Part shown: positions 7,550 to 16,922 of the stretch, piece by piece
Position numbering within the stretch: the first letter of the stretch is position 1
Layout of the letters: the number at the start of each line of letters is the position of its first letter
Assembly: GCF_004353915.1 (NCBI RefSeq)
Contig: NZ_SMRP01000026.1
Coordinates: forward strand, 1-64,000
DNA from: Paraburkholderia silviterrae
GTDB lineage: Bacteria; Pseudomonadota; Gammaproteobacteria; Burkholderiales; Burkholderiaceae
DNA length: 64,000 nucleotides
Reading direction: 5' to 3'
Program-made: the position numbers and the translations under genes
Notes under the pieces: model-generated
What the model was told of the DNA's origin: nothing
Database searches by the model: none
The model's input: only the letters and a program-made list of their open reading frames with translations

Positions 7550-8365
7550 ATGAAAACCAATGTAGAACGGGCGATTGAGATTCGGGATGTGGAGCTGGAC
7601 GGCCACGCGCAAGCTATTCGTTTGCGTACATATCATCCTCCGATCAATCGCGGCTCTTTACCCGTCGTCGTTTTTTTTCACGGCGGTGGCTTTGTGAAGG
7701 GGGCGCCCGAGCAGGCCGACGCGACGTGCTCGCAGCTGGCCGTGGCAGTCCGGGCTCTCGTCGTATCCGTCGGCTACTCGCTGGCGCCGCGCTACCCATT
7801 TCCGACCGCGCTTTGCGACGGACTTCGCGCCGGGAAGTGGGTCGTGGCCAATGCGCAGGCGCTTTCGGCAGACGTAAAACGTATGGCGGTTGCGGGCCAC
7901 GATGCGGGCGGCAATCTGGCAGCGGGTCTGGCGGCCATGGCTCGCGACCAGGCTGAATTCCGGTTTTCTGCGCAGGTTCTCCTGGCGCCACTGCTCGATC
8001 CGAGCATGACACGCATCGCCAATCTGGATGTCAATGTCAATCCTGATGTGTGCGCGGAAGAGTGTGCGTCCGGCTACAGGGCCTATCTGCCTGTGGTGTC
8101 TAACCGGTTGCATCCCTATGCCGCACCGATCGAGTCTCGCCGCCTGAAAGGGTTGCCTGCTGCGTTCATTGCCAGCGCGGAGAACGACCTGATGCACGTC
8201 GAAGCAGAGAAGTACGCAGCCGAACTGATTGCCGCGGGCGTCCCCACGACGGCTATGCGTTACGAGAATGTGGCGCATAACGAACTGGTTTCGCGACTAG
8301 AGGTGATCGCCGACGTCGCTGCCTTCCTGAACAAGAGATTCGGCGCGACTTCAGTGCGCGCCTGA
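7550..8365 (+). CDS. llpE: LlpE-like alpha/beta hydrolase (HSL family) with Asp at the nucleophile position
   Basis: A protein of the hormone-sensitive-lipase branch of alpha/beta hydrolases, 271 residues from this ATG. The oxyanion motif HGGG is at residues 44-47, but the nucleophile elbow, usually GDSAG, reads GHDAG at 116-120, putting Asp118 where Ser is expected. Candidate acid Asp213 (in AENDLMH) and His243 (in ENVAHNEL) are kept. An Asp nucleophile would be haloalkane-dehalogenase or epoxide-hydrolase-like; loss of activity is the alternative. It is the first gene of the efflux operon, matching llpE of the ceoAB-opcM and bpeEF-oprC loci, and its stop overlaps a possible start of the next gene. 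A TTG start at 7487 would add 21 residues. Confidence 0.7.
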   Translation: MKTNVERAIEIRDVELDGHAQAIRLRTYHPPINRGSLPVVVFFHGGGFVKGAPEQADATCSQLAVAVRALVVSVGYSLAPRYPFPTALCDGLRAGKWVVANAQALSADVKRMAVAGHDAGGNLAAGLAAMARDQAEFRFSAQVLLAPLLDPSMTRIANLDVNVNPDVCAEECASGYRAYLPVVSNRLHPYAAPIESRRLKGLPAAFIASAENDLMHVEAEKYAAELIAAGVPTTAMRYENVAHNELVSRLEVIADVAAFLNKRFGATSVRA

Positions 8366-8394
8366 TGCATATCACCAGTACATGGGAGTTTGAA

Positions 8395-9570
8395 ATGGCC
8401 TTCAACCGTAAGCGGGTTATCTCCAGCGCGATTGCCGTGGCGGTGATTGCCGGCGCCGGCGCGTTGTATTACGCGCGCGCCGGCTCGCCCGTCACCGAGG
8501 CTGCCGCCGCCGCAAAGCCGCCCGCTGCAGACGTCGACGTTGCTACGGTGATCTCGCGTTCGATCACCGACTATCAGGAGTATTCCGGCCGAATCGAGGC
8601 GATCGACTACGTGGATATTCGGCCCCAGGTTTCGGGAACGATCGTTGCCGTTAATTTCCGGGACGGTGCGATGGTCAAAAAGGGCGATCTGCTCTTCACC
8701 ATCGACCCGCGTCCGTACCAGGCCGAGGTGGATCGGACTGCAGCGCAACTCGCTTCTGCGGAGTCCCGCAGCGGATATGCCGCCGCCGATTGGGAGCGTG
8801 CGCAGCGATTGCTGACCGACAACGCAATCGCCAAGCGTGACTACGACGAGGCGCAGAACGCGAACCGCGAAGCGGTTGCCGCTGTGAAGGCGGCGAAGGC
8901 GGCGCTTGAGGCGGCGCAGATCAATCTGGGCTATACGGCGATTACGGCACCCGTGTCCGGACGGGTCTCGCGCGCGGAACTGACAGTCGGCAACGTGGTC
9001 TCCACGGGGGCAAACGCGCCCGTGCTGACGACCCTGGTTTCGATGTCGCCCATCTATGCGTCGTTCGACGTCGACGAGCATACGTACTTGCGCTTTCTTG
9101 GCCACGACTCGAAGGAGACGGTTCCGGTCTGGATTGGCCTCGCCAACGAGATGGGCTATTCCCGACAGGGCGTGATCGATTCCGTGGACAACCGGCTCGA
9201 CACCAGTTCCGGGACGATCCGCGTGCGCGCGCGCTTTGATAACGCGGACGGTGTGCTCGTACCGGGGCTCTACGCGCGGGTTCGCGTGGGCGGCGGCGCG
9301 CCGCATCCGGCCGTGCTCGTGAGCGATGTGGCAGTTCAGACCGATCAGGACAAAAAGTTCGTACTGCTGGTGAACAAGGAAAGCAAGGTCGAGTACCGCG
9401 AAGTAACGCTGGGCGACCAGAATCGGGGCTTACGTGTCATCGCAGGCGGGCTGCAGCCGGGTGATCGCATTGTGGTGAATGGCATGCAGCGAGTCCGTCC
9501 AGGCGACCCCGTCAAACCGGACGTCGTGAAAATGCCGGGCGATACGGCCTCCACGACGGGAGCTCCCTGA
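8395..9570 (+). CDS. bpeE: RND efflux periplasmic adaptor subunit (MexE/BpeE type)
   Basis: A 391-residue membrane-fusion protein linking the inner-membrane RND pump to the outer-membrane channel. An N-terminal membrane anchor (about residues 7-28) has no lipobox Cys. Next come a short beta strand, the first half of the lipoyl-like domain (SGRIEAIDYVDIRPQVSGT), a long alpha hairpin rich in Ala/Glu (about 105-180), the second lipoyl half (ITAPVSGRVSRAELTVGNVV), then the beta-barrel and membrane-proximal domains. The ATG at 8395 has a GGGAG ribosome site; an upstream ATG at 8365 overlapping the llpE stop would add ten residues. It lies 45 bp before the pump gene, in one operon. Confidence 0.88.
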   Translation: MAFNRKRVISSAIAVAVIAGAGALYYARAGSPVTEAAAAAKPPAADVDVATVISRSITDYQEYSGRIEAIDYVDIRPQVSGTIVAVNFRDGAMVKKGDLLFTIDPRPYQAEVDRTAAQLASAESRSGYAAADWERAQRLLTDNAIAKRDYDEAQNANREAVAAVKAAKAALEAAQINLGYTAITAPVSGRVSRAELTVGNVVSTGANAPVLTTLVSMSPIYASFDVDEHTYLRFLGHDSKETVPVWIGLANEMGYSRQGVIDSVDNRLDTSSGTIRVRARFDNADGVLVPGLYARVRVGGGAPHPAVLVSDVAVQTDQDKKFVLLVNKESKVEYREVTLGDQNRGLRVIAGGLQPGDRIVVNGMQRVRPGDPVKPDVVKMPGDTASTTGAP

Positions 9571-9615
9571 ATGCGCACGTTCCACAATGCCCACCGTTCC
9601 TGATCAGAGACTGTC

Positions 9616-12600
9616 ATGAACCTCTCCAAATTTTTCATCGAGCGCCCGATATTTGCGGCCGTCCTGTCAGCACTGATTTTGCTGGCGGGATTGATCTCCA
9701 TGGTCAACTTGCCTATATCGGAATATCCCAGCGTCGTACCGCCCTCCGTCGTGGTCACCGCGCAATACCCCGGCGCGAACCCCAAGGTGATCGCTGAAGC
9801 CGTTGCTTCGCCGCTTGAGGAACAGATCAACGGCGTGGAGAACATGCTGTACATGCAGTCGCAAGCCAATAGCGACGGGACGCTCACGCTAACCATCACG
9901 TTCAAGCTTGGAACGAATCCGGACCTCGCACAGCAACAAGTCGAGACCCGGGTCAACCAGGCGCTGCCGCGCTTGCCCGATGACGTGCAACGCCTTGGGG
10001 TAACGGCAGTCAAGTCGTCTCCAACGCTTACCATGGTCGTTCACCTTGTTTCACCGGGCGGCAAGTATGACGGCACGTATCTGCGGAACTACGCGCTTAT
10101 CAACGTGCGCGACCGTCTGGAACGTATTCCCGGCGTCGGGCAGGTGACGCTTTGGGGGGCTGGCGACTACTCCATGCGCGTCTGGGTCGATCCTCGGAAG
10201 GTGGCCGAGCACGATATGACCGCAAACGACGTTGTGACGGCGATCAGGAACCAGAACCTCCAGGTTGCTGCCGGTCAGATTGGTGCTTCTCCGTCGACCC
10301 CGGATGCGCCGCTGCAACTCAACGTGAATGCACAGGGCCGGCTCCAGACGGAAGACGAGTTCCGCGACATTGTGCTGAAGACCTCGCCTGATGGCGCTGT
10401 AACGCGGCTCAAGGACGTGGCACGCGTCGAAATGGGCGCGTCCGAATACGCGCGCCGTTCGCTGCTGAGCAACCAGTCTGCCGTTGCGATGGCGATCTTT
10501 GAACTGCCGGGGGCGAACTCCCTCGATATTTCGCAGCACGTTCGGGAGGCGATGAAGGACCTCCAGGCGGATATGCCGGACGGAGTGAAATACGACATCG
10601 TCTATGACCCGACGCAATTCGTGCGTGCGAGTATTCATGCGGTCATCCACACGCTGCTCGAAGCGGTCGCGCTGGTCGTGCTGGTGGTCATCGTCTTTCT
10701 GCAAACGTGGCGTGCGTCGGTAATCCCGCTCATTGCCGTACCGGTTTCGATCGTCGGGACTTTTTCGCTGATGCTTGCCTTCGGCTTCTCGGTGAATGCG
10801 CTGTCGCTCTTCGGCATGGTGCTGGCTATCGGGATCGTGGTCGACGATGCGATCGTGGTCGTCGAAAACGTCGAGCGCAATATCGCCACGGGCCTGTCTC
10901 CGAAGGAGGCAACCCACCAGGCGATGCAGGAGGTGAGTGGCCCGATCATTGCGATCGCTTTGACACTGATCGCCGTGTTTGTTCCGCTCGCATTCATGAG
11001 TGGCCTGACGGGCCAGTTTTACAAGCAGTTCGCGATGACCATCGCCATTTCGACAGTCATTTCTGCCTTCAACTCGCTTACGCTTTCCCCGGCTCTCGCG
11101 GCTCTTCTGCTCAGGGGGCATCACGACCCCAAGGACAGGCTCTCCCGCGGCATGGAGAAGGTGCTGGGACCGTTCTTCAATGCGTTCAACAAGGTATTCC
11201 ATCGGGGCTCCGAGTCGTACAGCCGGGGCGTCTCCAGGATCGTCAACCGCAAGGTAGCGATCCTCGCCATCTACGGCATATTGCTGGGCTTGACCGTTCT
11301 CATGGGCAAGATCGTCCCTGGAGGGTTCATTCCTGTTCAGGACAAGCAATACCTGGTCGCCATCGTGCAGTTGCCAAACGGTGCTTCGCTCGATCGAACC
11401 GAAGAGGTGGTGCGAGAAGTTGGGGACATCGCGTTGAAGACGCCGGGTGTCGACGCCGCCGTGCAGTTCCCGGGGCTTTCAATCAACGGATTCACCAATT
11501 CCTCGAGTTCAGCGGTCATCTTCTTTAGTGAAAAGCCCTTCGAGGAGCGTAAAGGGAAGTCGATGACGGGCCTGAGCATTGCCACGGAACTGAACAAGCG
11601 GCTGTCCGGGATCAAAGGGGCGTTCGTCGCTGTCTTCCCGCCGCCGCCGGTCCTTGGATTGGGCACGCTTGGCGGTTTCAAGCTGCAGATTGAAGACCAG
11701 CACGCCGCCGGCTATACCGCGCTCGACAATGCAACCCAGGCATTCCTGAAGGAAGCAGCGAAGGCGCCAGAACTCGGGCCGTTGTTCACGACCTACCAGA
11801 TCAATGTGCCACAGGTCAATGTCAATATCGACCGCGTACGCGCCATGCAGTTGGGAGTGTCAGTGCCTGACATCTTCAACACCATGCAGATCTACCTTGG
11901 TTCGTACTATGTCAACGACTTCAATCGCTTTGGTCGTGTATTCCAGGTCCGTGCGCAGGCGGATGCGCCGTTCCGCGCACATACGGACGACATCGGATTG
12001 CTGAAGGTGCGTAACGACAAGGGTGAGATGGTGCCGCTGTCTTCGGTTGTCAAGGTCACGCCGACTTATGGTCCGGATTCGGTCGTCCGATACAACGGCT
12101 ATACCGCGGCCGACATCAATGGCGGCCCCGCACCGGGCTACTCGTCCGGGCAGGCGCAGGCTGCTATCGAAAGGATTGCGGCAAAGACCTTGCCTCGAGG
12201 CATGAAGTTCGAGTGGACCGACCTGACCTATCAGCAGATTCTTGCGGGCAATGCCGCTCTCTGGGTGTTCCCTATCAGCGTTCTGCTCGTCTACATGGTG
12301 CTGGCCGCGATGTATGAAAGTCTTACGCTGCCGTTAGCGATCCTGATGATCGTGCCGATGAGTGTGCTTTCGGCGTTACTCGGAGTCTGGCTGACGCATG
12401 GAGATAACAACATATTCACGCAGATTGGTCTCATGGTGCTCGTTGGGCTTTCGGCGAAGAATGCGATTCTCATTGTCGAGTTTGCCCGCGAACTGGAGAT
12501 GGAAGGGCGTTCGATCGTTCAGGCCGCCATCGAGGCTAGCCGGCTGCGTTTGCGACCGATTCTGATGACGTCCTTCGCGTTCATCATGGGCGTGATCCCA

Positions 12601-12810
12601 CTGGTCGTCTCTAGCGGCGCCGGTTCCGAGATGCGCCATGCCATCGGTATCGCAGTGTTCTTCGGGATGCTTGGCGTGACATGGTTCGGATTGTTGCTTA
12701 CGCCCGTCTTCTACGTTGTTCTGCGAAAGCTGGCCAGGACGGAGCACATCGTGGACAAGCATGGACATCACCCGCACGTTCGCGGCGTCGATGCCTCGGT
12801 TGAAGTGTGA
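9616..12810 (+). CDS. bpeF: RND-family multidrug efflux permease (HAE1, MexF/BpeF type)
   Basis: A 1064-residue inner-membrane proton-driven drug exporter of full family length. The start MNLSKFFIERPIFA is the classical HAE1 N-terminus. Two large periplasmic porter regions alternate with transmembrane bundles TM1-6 and TM7-12. The proton-relay pair Asp-Asp lies in TM4 in GIVVDDAIVVVENVER (near residue 410), and the second-half signature GLSAKNAILIVEFA is near residue 945. The sequence resembles the MexF/BpeF/CeoB branch more than AcrB/MexB. Those pumps export chloramphenicol, trimethoprim and fluoroquinolones, so such substrates are likely but inferred. It is preceded and followed directly by its adaptor and outer-membrane partners. 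Confidence 0.92.
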   Translation: MNLSKFFIERPIFAAVLSALILLAGLISMVNLPISEYPSVVPPSVVVTAQYPGANPKVIAEAVASPLEEQINGVENMLYMQSQANSDGTLTLTITFKLGTNPDLAQQQVETRVNQALPRLPDDVQRLGVTAVKSSPTLTMVVHLVSPGGKYDGTYLRNYALINVRDRLERIPGVGQVTLWGAGDYSMRVWVDPRKVAEHDMTANDVVTAIRNQNLQVAAGQIGASPSTPDAPLQLNVNAQGRLQTEDEFRDIVLKTSPDGAVTRLKDVARVEMGASEYARRSLLSNQSAVAMAIFELPGANSLDISQHVREAMKDLQADMPDGVKYDIVYDPTQFVRASIHAVIHTLLEAVALVVLVVIVFLQTWRASVIPLIAVPVSIVGTFSLMLAFGFSVNALSLFGMVLAIGIVVDDAIVVVENVERNIATGLSPKEATHQAMQEVSGPIIAIALTLIAVFVPLAFMSGLTGQFYKQFAMTIAISTVISAFNSLTLSPALAALLLRGHHDPKDRLSRGMEKVLGPFFNAFNKVFHRGSESYSRGVSRIVNRKVAILAIYGILLGLTVLMGKIVPGGFIPVQDKQYLVAIVQLPNGASLDRTEEVVREVGDIALKTPGVDAAVQFPGLSINGFTNSSSSAVIFFSEKPFEERKGKSMTGLSIATELNKRLSGIKGAFVAVFPPPPVLGLGTLGGFKLQIEDQHAAGYTALDNATQAFLKEAAKAPELGPLFTTYQINVPQVNVNIDRVRAMQLGVSVPDIFNTMQIYLGSYYVNDFNRFGRVFQVRAQADAPFRAHTDDIGLLKVRNDKGEMVPLSSVVKVTPTYGPDSVVRYNGYTAADINGGPAPGYSSGQAQAAIERIAAKTLPRGMKFEWTDLTYQQILAGNAALWVFPISVLLVYMVLAAMYESLTLPLAILMIVPMSVLSALLGVWLTHGDNNIFTQIGLMVLVGLSAKNAILIVEFARELEMEGRSIVQAAIEASRLRLRPILMTSFAFIMGVIPLVVSSGAGSEMRHAIGIAVFFGMLGVTWFGLLLTPVFYVVLRKLARTEHIVDKHGHHPHVRGVDASVEV

Positions 12811-12818
12811 GGTTCATC

Positions 12819-14342
12819 ATGTCGACATCGATAGCTAAACGCGTACTCCTCGGTTCGCTGACGCTCCTGAGCGCAGCACTCCTGACTGCGGGCTGCTCGC
12901 TTGCGCCGCAATACAAGGTGCCCGAGGTGGCCAGCTCCGCTGGCTTCAAGGAGGCGCCGGCCACGACGGCTACGGCTGAAACGGCAGGAGAGTTGGGTAC
13001 CTGGAAGATCGCACAGCCGTCTGACCAGATCCCCCGGGGAGAATGGTGGGTGATTTTCGACGACCCGGCACTCAACGACTTCGAACAACAGGCGCTTTCC
13101 GCAAACCAGAATCTGGCTGCTGCGGCGGCGCGGGTCAAGGAGGCCCGCGCCCTCCAGCAGGTTTCCCGGGCGGACCTTTTTCCGACTGTTGGCGCGGGCT
13201 TCGGTCCAACGAGAGAAAAGGTCACGTCAGCCTCGCAGTTCCAGCCGGACGGTGGAAACATACCGGCCCAGACCCTGTGGCGCGCGCAGGCGACGGCCAG
13301 CTACGAGGCGGACCTTTTCGGTCGGGTGTCGGATGCGGTCAAGGCGAGTACCGCTGAAAGCGAGGAGTCGCAGGCGCTCCTGCGCTCCGTGCAGCTTTCG
13401 CTTCAGGCCGACGTTGCCGCAAACTACTTCAAGATTCGCGAGCTGGATGCGGAACTGCAGGTATACGCGCAGAACGTTTCGCTTCGTGAGCAGCAACTGA
13501 AACTCGTGCAATCGAAATTCGCCAATGGTGACATCGCCGAACTCGATGTGGCGAGGGCAAGGGCCGAACTGGCAACGGCACGCACCGACGAAATGACGGC
13601 GCAGCGACAACGGGCAACCGCCGAGCATAGCCTTGCGGTTCTTCTGGGCAAGGCCCCATCGGAATTTACGATGGCTTCGAGCCCGTTGAGGCCGGTGCAG
13701 ATCCGGATTCCACCGGGCCTGCCGTCGGCGCTGCTCGAGCGGCGGCCGGATATTGCTGCCGCTGAACGTGCGATGGCTGCAGCAAACTCGCGAATCGGTG
13801 TGGCCAAGGCGGCATACTTCCCGTCGCTGTCGATCACGGGTAATGCCGGGTTCGAGTCGGCGACGCTGGGAGACCTCTTCAAATGGTCTAGCCGCGCGTT
13901 CCTGCTCGGTCCTTTGGCTGGCACTGCATTGACCGTTCCCATCTTCGACGGCGGGCGTCGCAAAGGCAACCTTGCGAACGCCCGGGCGGTGTTCGACGAG
14001 GACGCCGCGAAGTATCGTCAACAGGTACTGCAGGCGTTCCAGGAGGTCGAGGACAATTTGTCGGATCTGCGCATTCTCGAACAGCAGACGCAAACTGAAG
14101 ACGAGGCAGTACAGGCGTCGAGCCGCGCGGCAGAGATATCGCGAACCCAATACAAGGATGGCGCTGTTAATTATCTCGACGTCATTGATGCAGAGCGGAC
14201 GGTACTTCAGTCGCAAACGACGGCCGTTCAGCTTTCCGGGCTTCAGGCGGTTGCAACCGTTAACCTCGTTCGTGCACTGGGCGGTGGATGGGGCGATGCG
14301 GTAACCGTCGGTGCTGCCGATACGCCACAACAGACCAGGTGA
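12819..14342 (+). CDS. oprC: RND outer-membrane lipoprotein channel (OprM/OprC family)
   Basis: A 507-residue outer-membrane factor of the NodT/OprM family. A lipoprotein signal peptide ends in the lipobox LTAGC (Cys near residue 26). Two OEP repeats follow, each with long coiled-coil hairpins, for example LRSVQLSLQADVAANYFKIR in the first and RQQVLQAFQEVEDNLSDLR in the second. The ATG at 12819 is chosen because the lipoprotein signal starts there and a GAGG site precedes it; a GTG at 12807 overlaps the pump stop. It forms the exit duct of the tripartite pump encoded by the two preceding genes. Confidence 0.9.
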   Translation: MSTSIAKRVLLGSLTLLSAALLTAGCSLAPQYKVPEVASSAGFKEAPATTATAETAGELGTWKIAQPSDQIPRGEWWVIFDDPALNDFEQQALSANQNLAAAAARVKEARALQQVSRADLFPTVGAGFGPTREKVTSASQFQPDGGNIPAQTLWRAQATASYEADLFGRVSDAVKASTAESEESQALLRSVQLSLQADVAANYFKIRELDAELQVYAQNVSLREQQLKLVQSKFANGDIAELDVARARAELATARTDEMTAQRQRATAEHSLAVLLGKAPSEFTMASSPLRPVQIRIPPGLPSALLERRPDIAAAERAMAAANSRIGVAKAAYFPSLSITGNAGFESATLGDLFKWSSRAFLLGPLAGTALTVPIFDGGRRKGNLANARAVFDEDAAKYRQQVLQAFQEVEDNLSDLRILEQQTQTEDEAVQASSRAAEISRTQYKDGAVNYLDVIDAERTVLQSQTTAVQLSGLQAVATVNLVRALGGGWGDAVTVGAADTPQQTR

Positions 14343-14394
14343 GGGCTGTGTGCGCCAACTGGAGCGCACACGTCAGTTTCAATCAGGAGACGCT

Positions 14395-14760
14395 GTGTCG
14401 TCAAATCAGAACGGAGCCGCGAACGGCGGCGTTTTCACCGCGATTGAACATGCGGAATATGGAGAGCCCACTTCGGTCCTCCGGCTCGTAGAGCGTGCGA
14501 TGTCCGAAGTTGAACCTGGTCCGGTCGACGCACTCGTGCGTGTCTCGAAGCGCTCGATCCATCCCGGTGATCTCCTGATGATCGCAGGCGATAAACGAGG
14601 CGGCAGGGCGGCGCCAATCCCGGCGGGAGCGGCGCGCACGCCCGGCTTTGAAGGCGTGGGCGTGATCGAAAAGCTCGGGTTGGATGCGATCGGCAGGCCG
14701 CATGGCCTACCTTCATTTACCAGCGCGGATATTAGGGCTTCCGGTTACGTTTCGTCGTAA
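14395..14760 (+). pseudogene. MDR oxidoreductase, 5' fragment
   Basis: Only the N-terminal GroES-like part of a medium-chain reductase remains. From a GTG with an AGGAGA ribosome site the frame encodes the familiar EYGEPTSVLRLVER and RSIHPGDLLMIAGDKRGG blocks and then RTPGFEGVGVIEKLG, after which homology stops at about 14698. A short unrelated tail runs into the 3' end of the TetR gene on the other strand. The catalytic and Rossmann domains, about 220 residues, are missing. It follows oprC by 52 bp and may once have been the last gene of the efflux operon or a member of the TetR module to its right. Confidence 0.75.
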
Positions 14761-15313
14761 GCAGATCGAGGACCTTGGCCAAAGTACCGTCCAATACCTG
14801 CTTCGAGAGTTTCGGATCGGAGATCGCCCGAGAAAGCGTAATCGCGCCAATACACGCGCTCACGATGAGCGCAGCTTCCGAACGTTTGCTGGCACTGTCT
14901 TCGGTGGGCAGCGCTTTGGAGATCTGCTCCATGATGCGCCGGACGCGGTTCGTATAGATTTCGCGGGTTTCGTCCGTGCTGCGGCTTACGTCGTTTGCGA
15001 GCGCTGCAATTGGGCAGCCGTTCGCCACAGCATCACGGTGCGCTTCTGAAATATAGGTTCGCATCGCCTGGCGCGGAGACATGGTAATCGTCCCTTCCCA
15101 AGAGGCGATATCCTCCAGCGCATGCTGGAAAGCCGCCGCGACAAGCTCTTCCCTTGATGCGAAATGCTTGTAAAAGCCACCGACGGTCAGGCCAGCTTCC
15201 TTCATCAGGTCCGCTATGCTGATGCCATCGATTCCATGTTCGCGGAAACGTTTGGCGGCGATGTCGAGGATGCGCTGATGTGTGGCGATCTTGTCAGCTT
15301 GAGAATGTCCCAT
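14732..15313 (-). CDS. TetR/AcrR-family transcriptional regulator
   Basis: A 193-residue repressor with an N-terminal helix-turn-helix (about residues 10-56). The recognition region is GISIADLMKEAGLTVGGFYK, then HFASREEL. The C-terminal ligand domain contains GCPIAALANDVSRS, the counterpart of GCAMAALLSDVGR in the TetR at 4975. It is evidently a paralogue of that protein and of the dead TetR at 16150-16726, and all three sit next to MDR-type oxidoreductase genes or relics. It is read towards the MDR fragment at 14395 and lies head to tail after the MDR relic at 15367-15935. Its present target is unclear because both neighbouring oxidoreductase genes are broken. Confidence 0.85.
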   Translation of the reverse strand: MGHSQADKIATHQRILDIAAKRFREHGIDGISIADLMKEAGLTVGGFYKHFASREELVAAAFQHALEDIASWEGTITMSPRQAMRTYISEAHRDAVANGCPIAALANDVSRSTDETREIYTNRVRRIMEQISKALPTEDSASKRSEAALIVSACIGAITLSRAISDPKLSKQVLDGTLAKVLDLLTTKRNRKP

Positions 15314-15366
15314 TATCCAGGCTCAATACTTCAGGAGCTTTATTGTAATCCTCAGTGGAACAAAAG

Positions 15367-15935
15367 TCATTGAACCGGCCGGATTCGTTCGGCGATCGCA
15401 GCGTTCGGGCATTCGCGAATCAATTTTCCCTGATTTTTAGGAGGATTTTGCCAGCCACGCTGGACATGCGCGATGGCTTCACTGTGCGACATCGGATAGA
15501 CGGCCGCGACCGGAAAGTACAATTGTCCTTGAGCTACTCGTTCAGAAGCAAGGCTGCGGAGACGGGATTGATGCGCAGCATCGCAAGCTGTTGAATGTCT
15601 GCGTCGGGAGGAAGGGCGAACAGACCTTCTGCCGGGATGATCATCTTTTCCCGCCACGTCAGACTGTAGAGGGGCGGTACGACCCGGTCACCGACCTTGA
15701 CATTCTCGACGCCGTCACCCAGCTGGCGCACGGTATCGCCCCCTTCGTTGCCGACAACGCTGGCTGCAAGGGGAACTGTCCCGCCGGCACCCGGAGGTCG
15801 TTATGGTTGACAGGTACGTAGTCCATACCAACCGGTACCTCACCCTTTGCCAAGCGTAGCCGGTTCCGGGAGCTCGAGGAGCCCCAAGCCGTTGGCGATG
15901 TCGCCATACCGCGAAAGTTGAACTGCGGGCATCAT
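15367..15935 (-). pseudogene. quinone-oxidoreductase-like MDR gene, frameshifted and internally deleted
   Basis: The minus strand starts at an ATGATG with a GGAG site and encodes MMPAVQLSRYGD, hits a stop after about 31 codons, and continues in another frame as VPVGMDYVPVNHNDLRVPAG. In a third frame it then gives RQLGDGVENVKVGDRVVPP and on to PVSAALLLNE. A large deletion then joins the C-terminal block YFPVAAVYPMSHSEAIAHVQ. Roughly the middle 130 residues, including the nucleotide-binding loop, are lost. It is a clear relic of an enzyme similar to the intact MDR gene at 2761-3735, and another sign of decay in this half of the window. Confidence 0.75.
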
Positions 15936-16149
15936 GATCTCCACTGATCTTCGTTACCCGTCCCGTGCAACTAGTGTGTCCATCGTATAAGAGCAACCTG
16001 AACGGGTAAGTGAAGCGTGCGCAAAGATTCTATTCGCTTTGTCCAAATAGGTGAGCGAAGTTGGCGAGGGAATGTACGCCAGAACAACAGCAGGGTGGGT
16101 CCGGTGTATCGTGTTGGCTAAAGATGCGGGGTTTGTCGTGGGCTCACGC

Positions 16150-16726
16150 CTACGCATCGATTTCTGCGTTATACACAATGCGAAGCTCGACCGAGACAGC
16201 GCTCAACAGATTCCACGCCAGATTCACGTCAGATGTTCCCCGCGCAAGCAGCGATGCACCCACAAGCGTAGCGAGAATCGCTGCCGCTTCGCTTGCTCGG
16301 CTGGCGACTTTTCCCTCGCCCCGACCTTGCTTGGGAGCGGCGAGCGTCTCTTTGAGATTGCGGTCGAAAATGTCACGCGTTGTTGCGTTGCCTCTCCGGA
16401 TGTTCGGCGGTAAGCAAAGAAAATACGGGGCATGGTGCCAGGTCATCATGTTGAGCGGGCGACAGATATTCTTCGATCGCCTCGCCGAGCTGCCGGCTGG
16501 CGCGTTCGTTCCAGTCAGCCGTGTTAGCGAACGCAACGGACACAGCCTCTGCGGCCAGGGCCTCTCGTGAGACGAAATGCTTGTAGATACCGCCGACCGC
16601 GAGGCCGACTTCCTCCATGATCTCGGAGATGCTTACACCCTGAATTCCTCATTCGAGAAACCGTTTGGCGGCTACCTCGAGGATGCACTCGTGGGTCCGC
16701 AATGTTTCTGACTGAGAATGCCCCAT
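16150..16726 (-). pseudogene. TetR-family regulator, inactivated by a stop codon and a frameshift
   Basis: It begins MGHSQSETLRTHECILEVAA, very close to the intact TetR at 14732-15313 (MGHSQADKIATHQRILDIAA). A TGA at 16649-16651 interrupts the helix-turn-helix after KRFLE. The same frame resumes with GIQGVSISEIMEEVGLAVGG and continues to LTAEHPERQ, where a frameshift moves the C-terminal part (TRDIFDRNLKETLA, then AAAILATLVGASLL) to another frame ending at 16150. No promoter or partner gene can be named. Two independent lesions make suppression unlikely. Confidence 0.8.
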
Positions 16727-16922
16727 GATAGCGATGTTTCCCCGTATGCATTTCGTTGAATTATGAATGTACGCCAGATAGTTGAATGATTGTCGTCTGT
16801 TCGCGACATTAGCCTGTTTCAGCGGACTGGAAGGGGTACGATAAGCGTACGAGCGAAATCCATGAAGATGCGCTTGTCTTGAGGTCTGCGAGCGCGGGTT
16901 CTCTATTCGTGCCGGAGGGGAG

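Noticed and set aside
8260..9306. 348-codon minus-strand frame
   Set aside because: Antisense to the adaptor gene and overlapping the operon junction; Arg/His/Gly-rich and without motifs.
10051..11349. 432-codon minus-strand frame inside the RND pump gene
   Set aside because: Antisense shadow of bpeF; Arg/His/Asp-rich composition and no domain.
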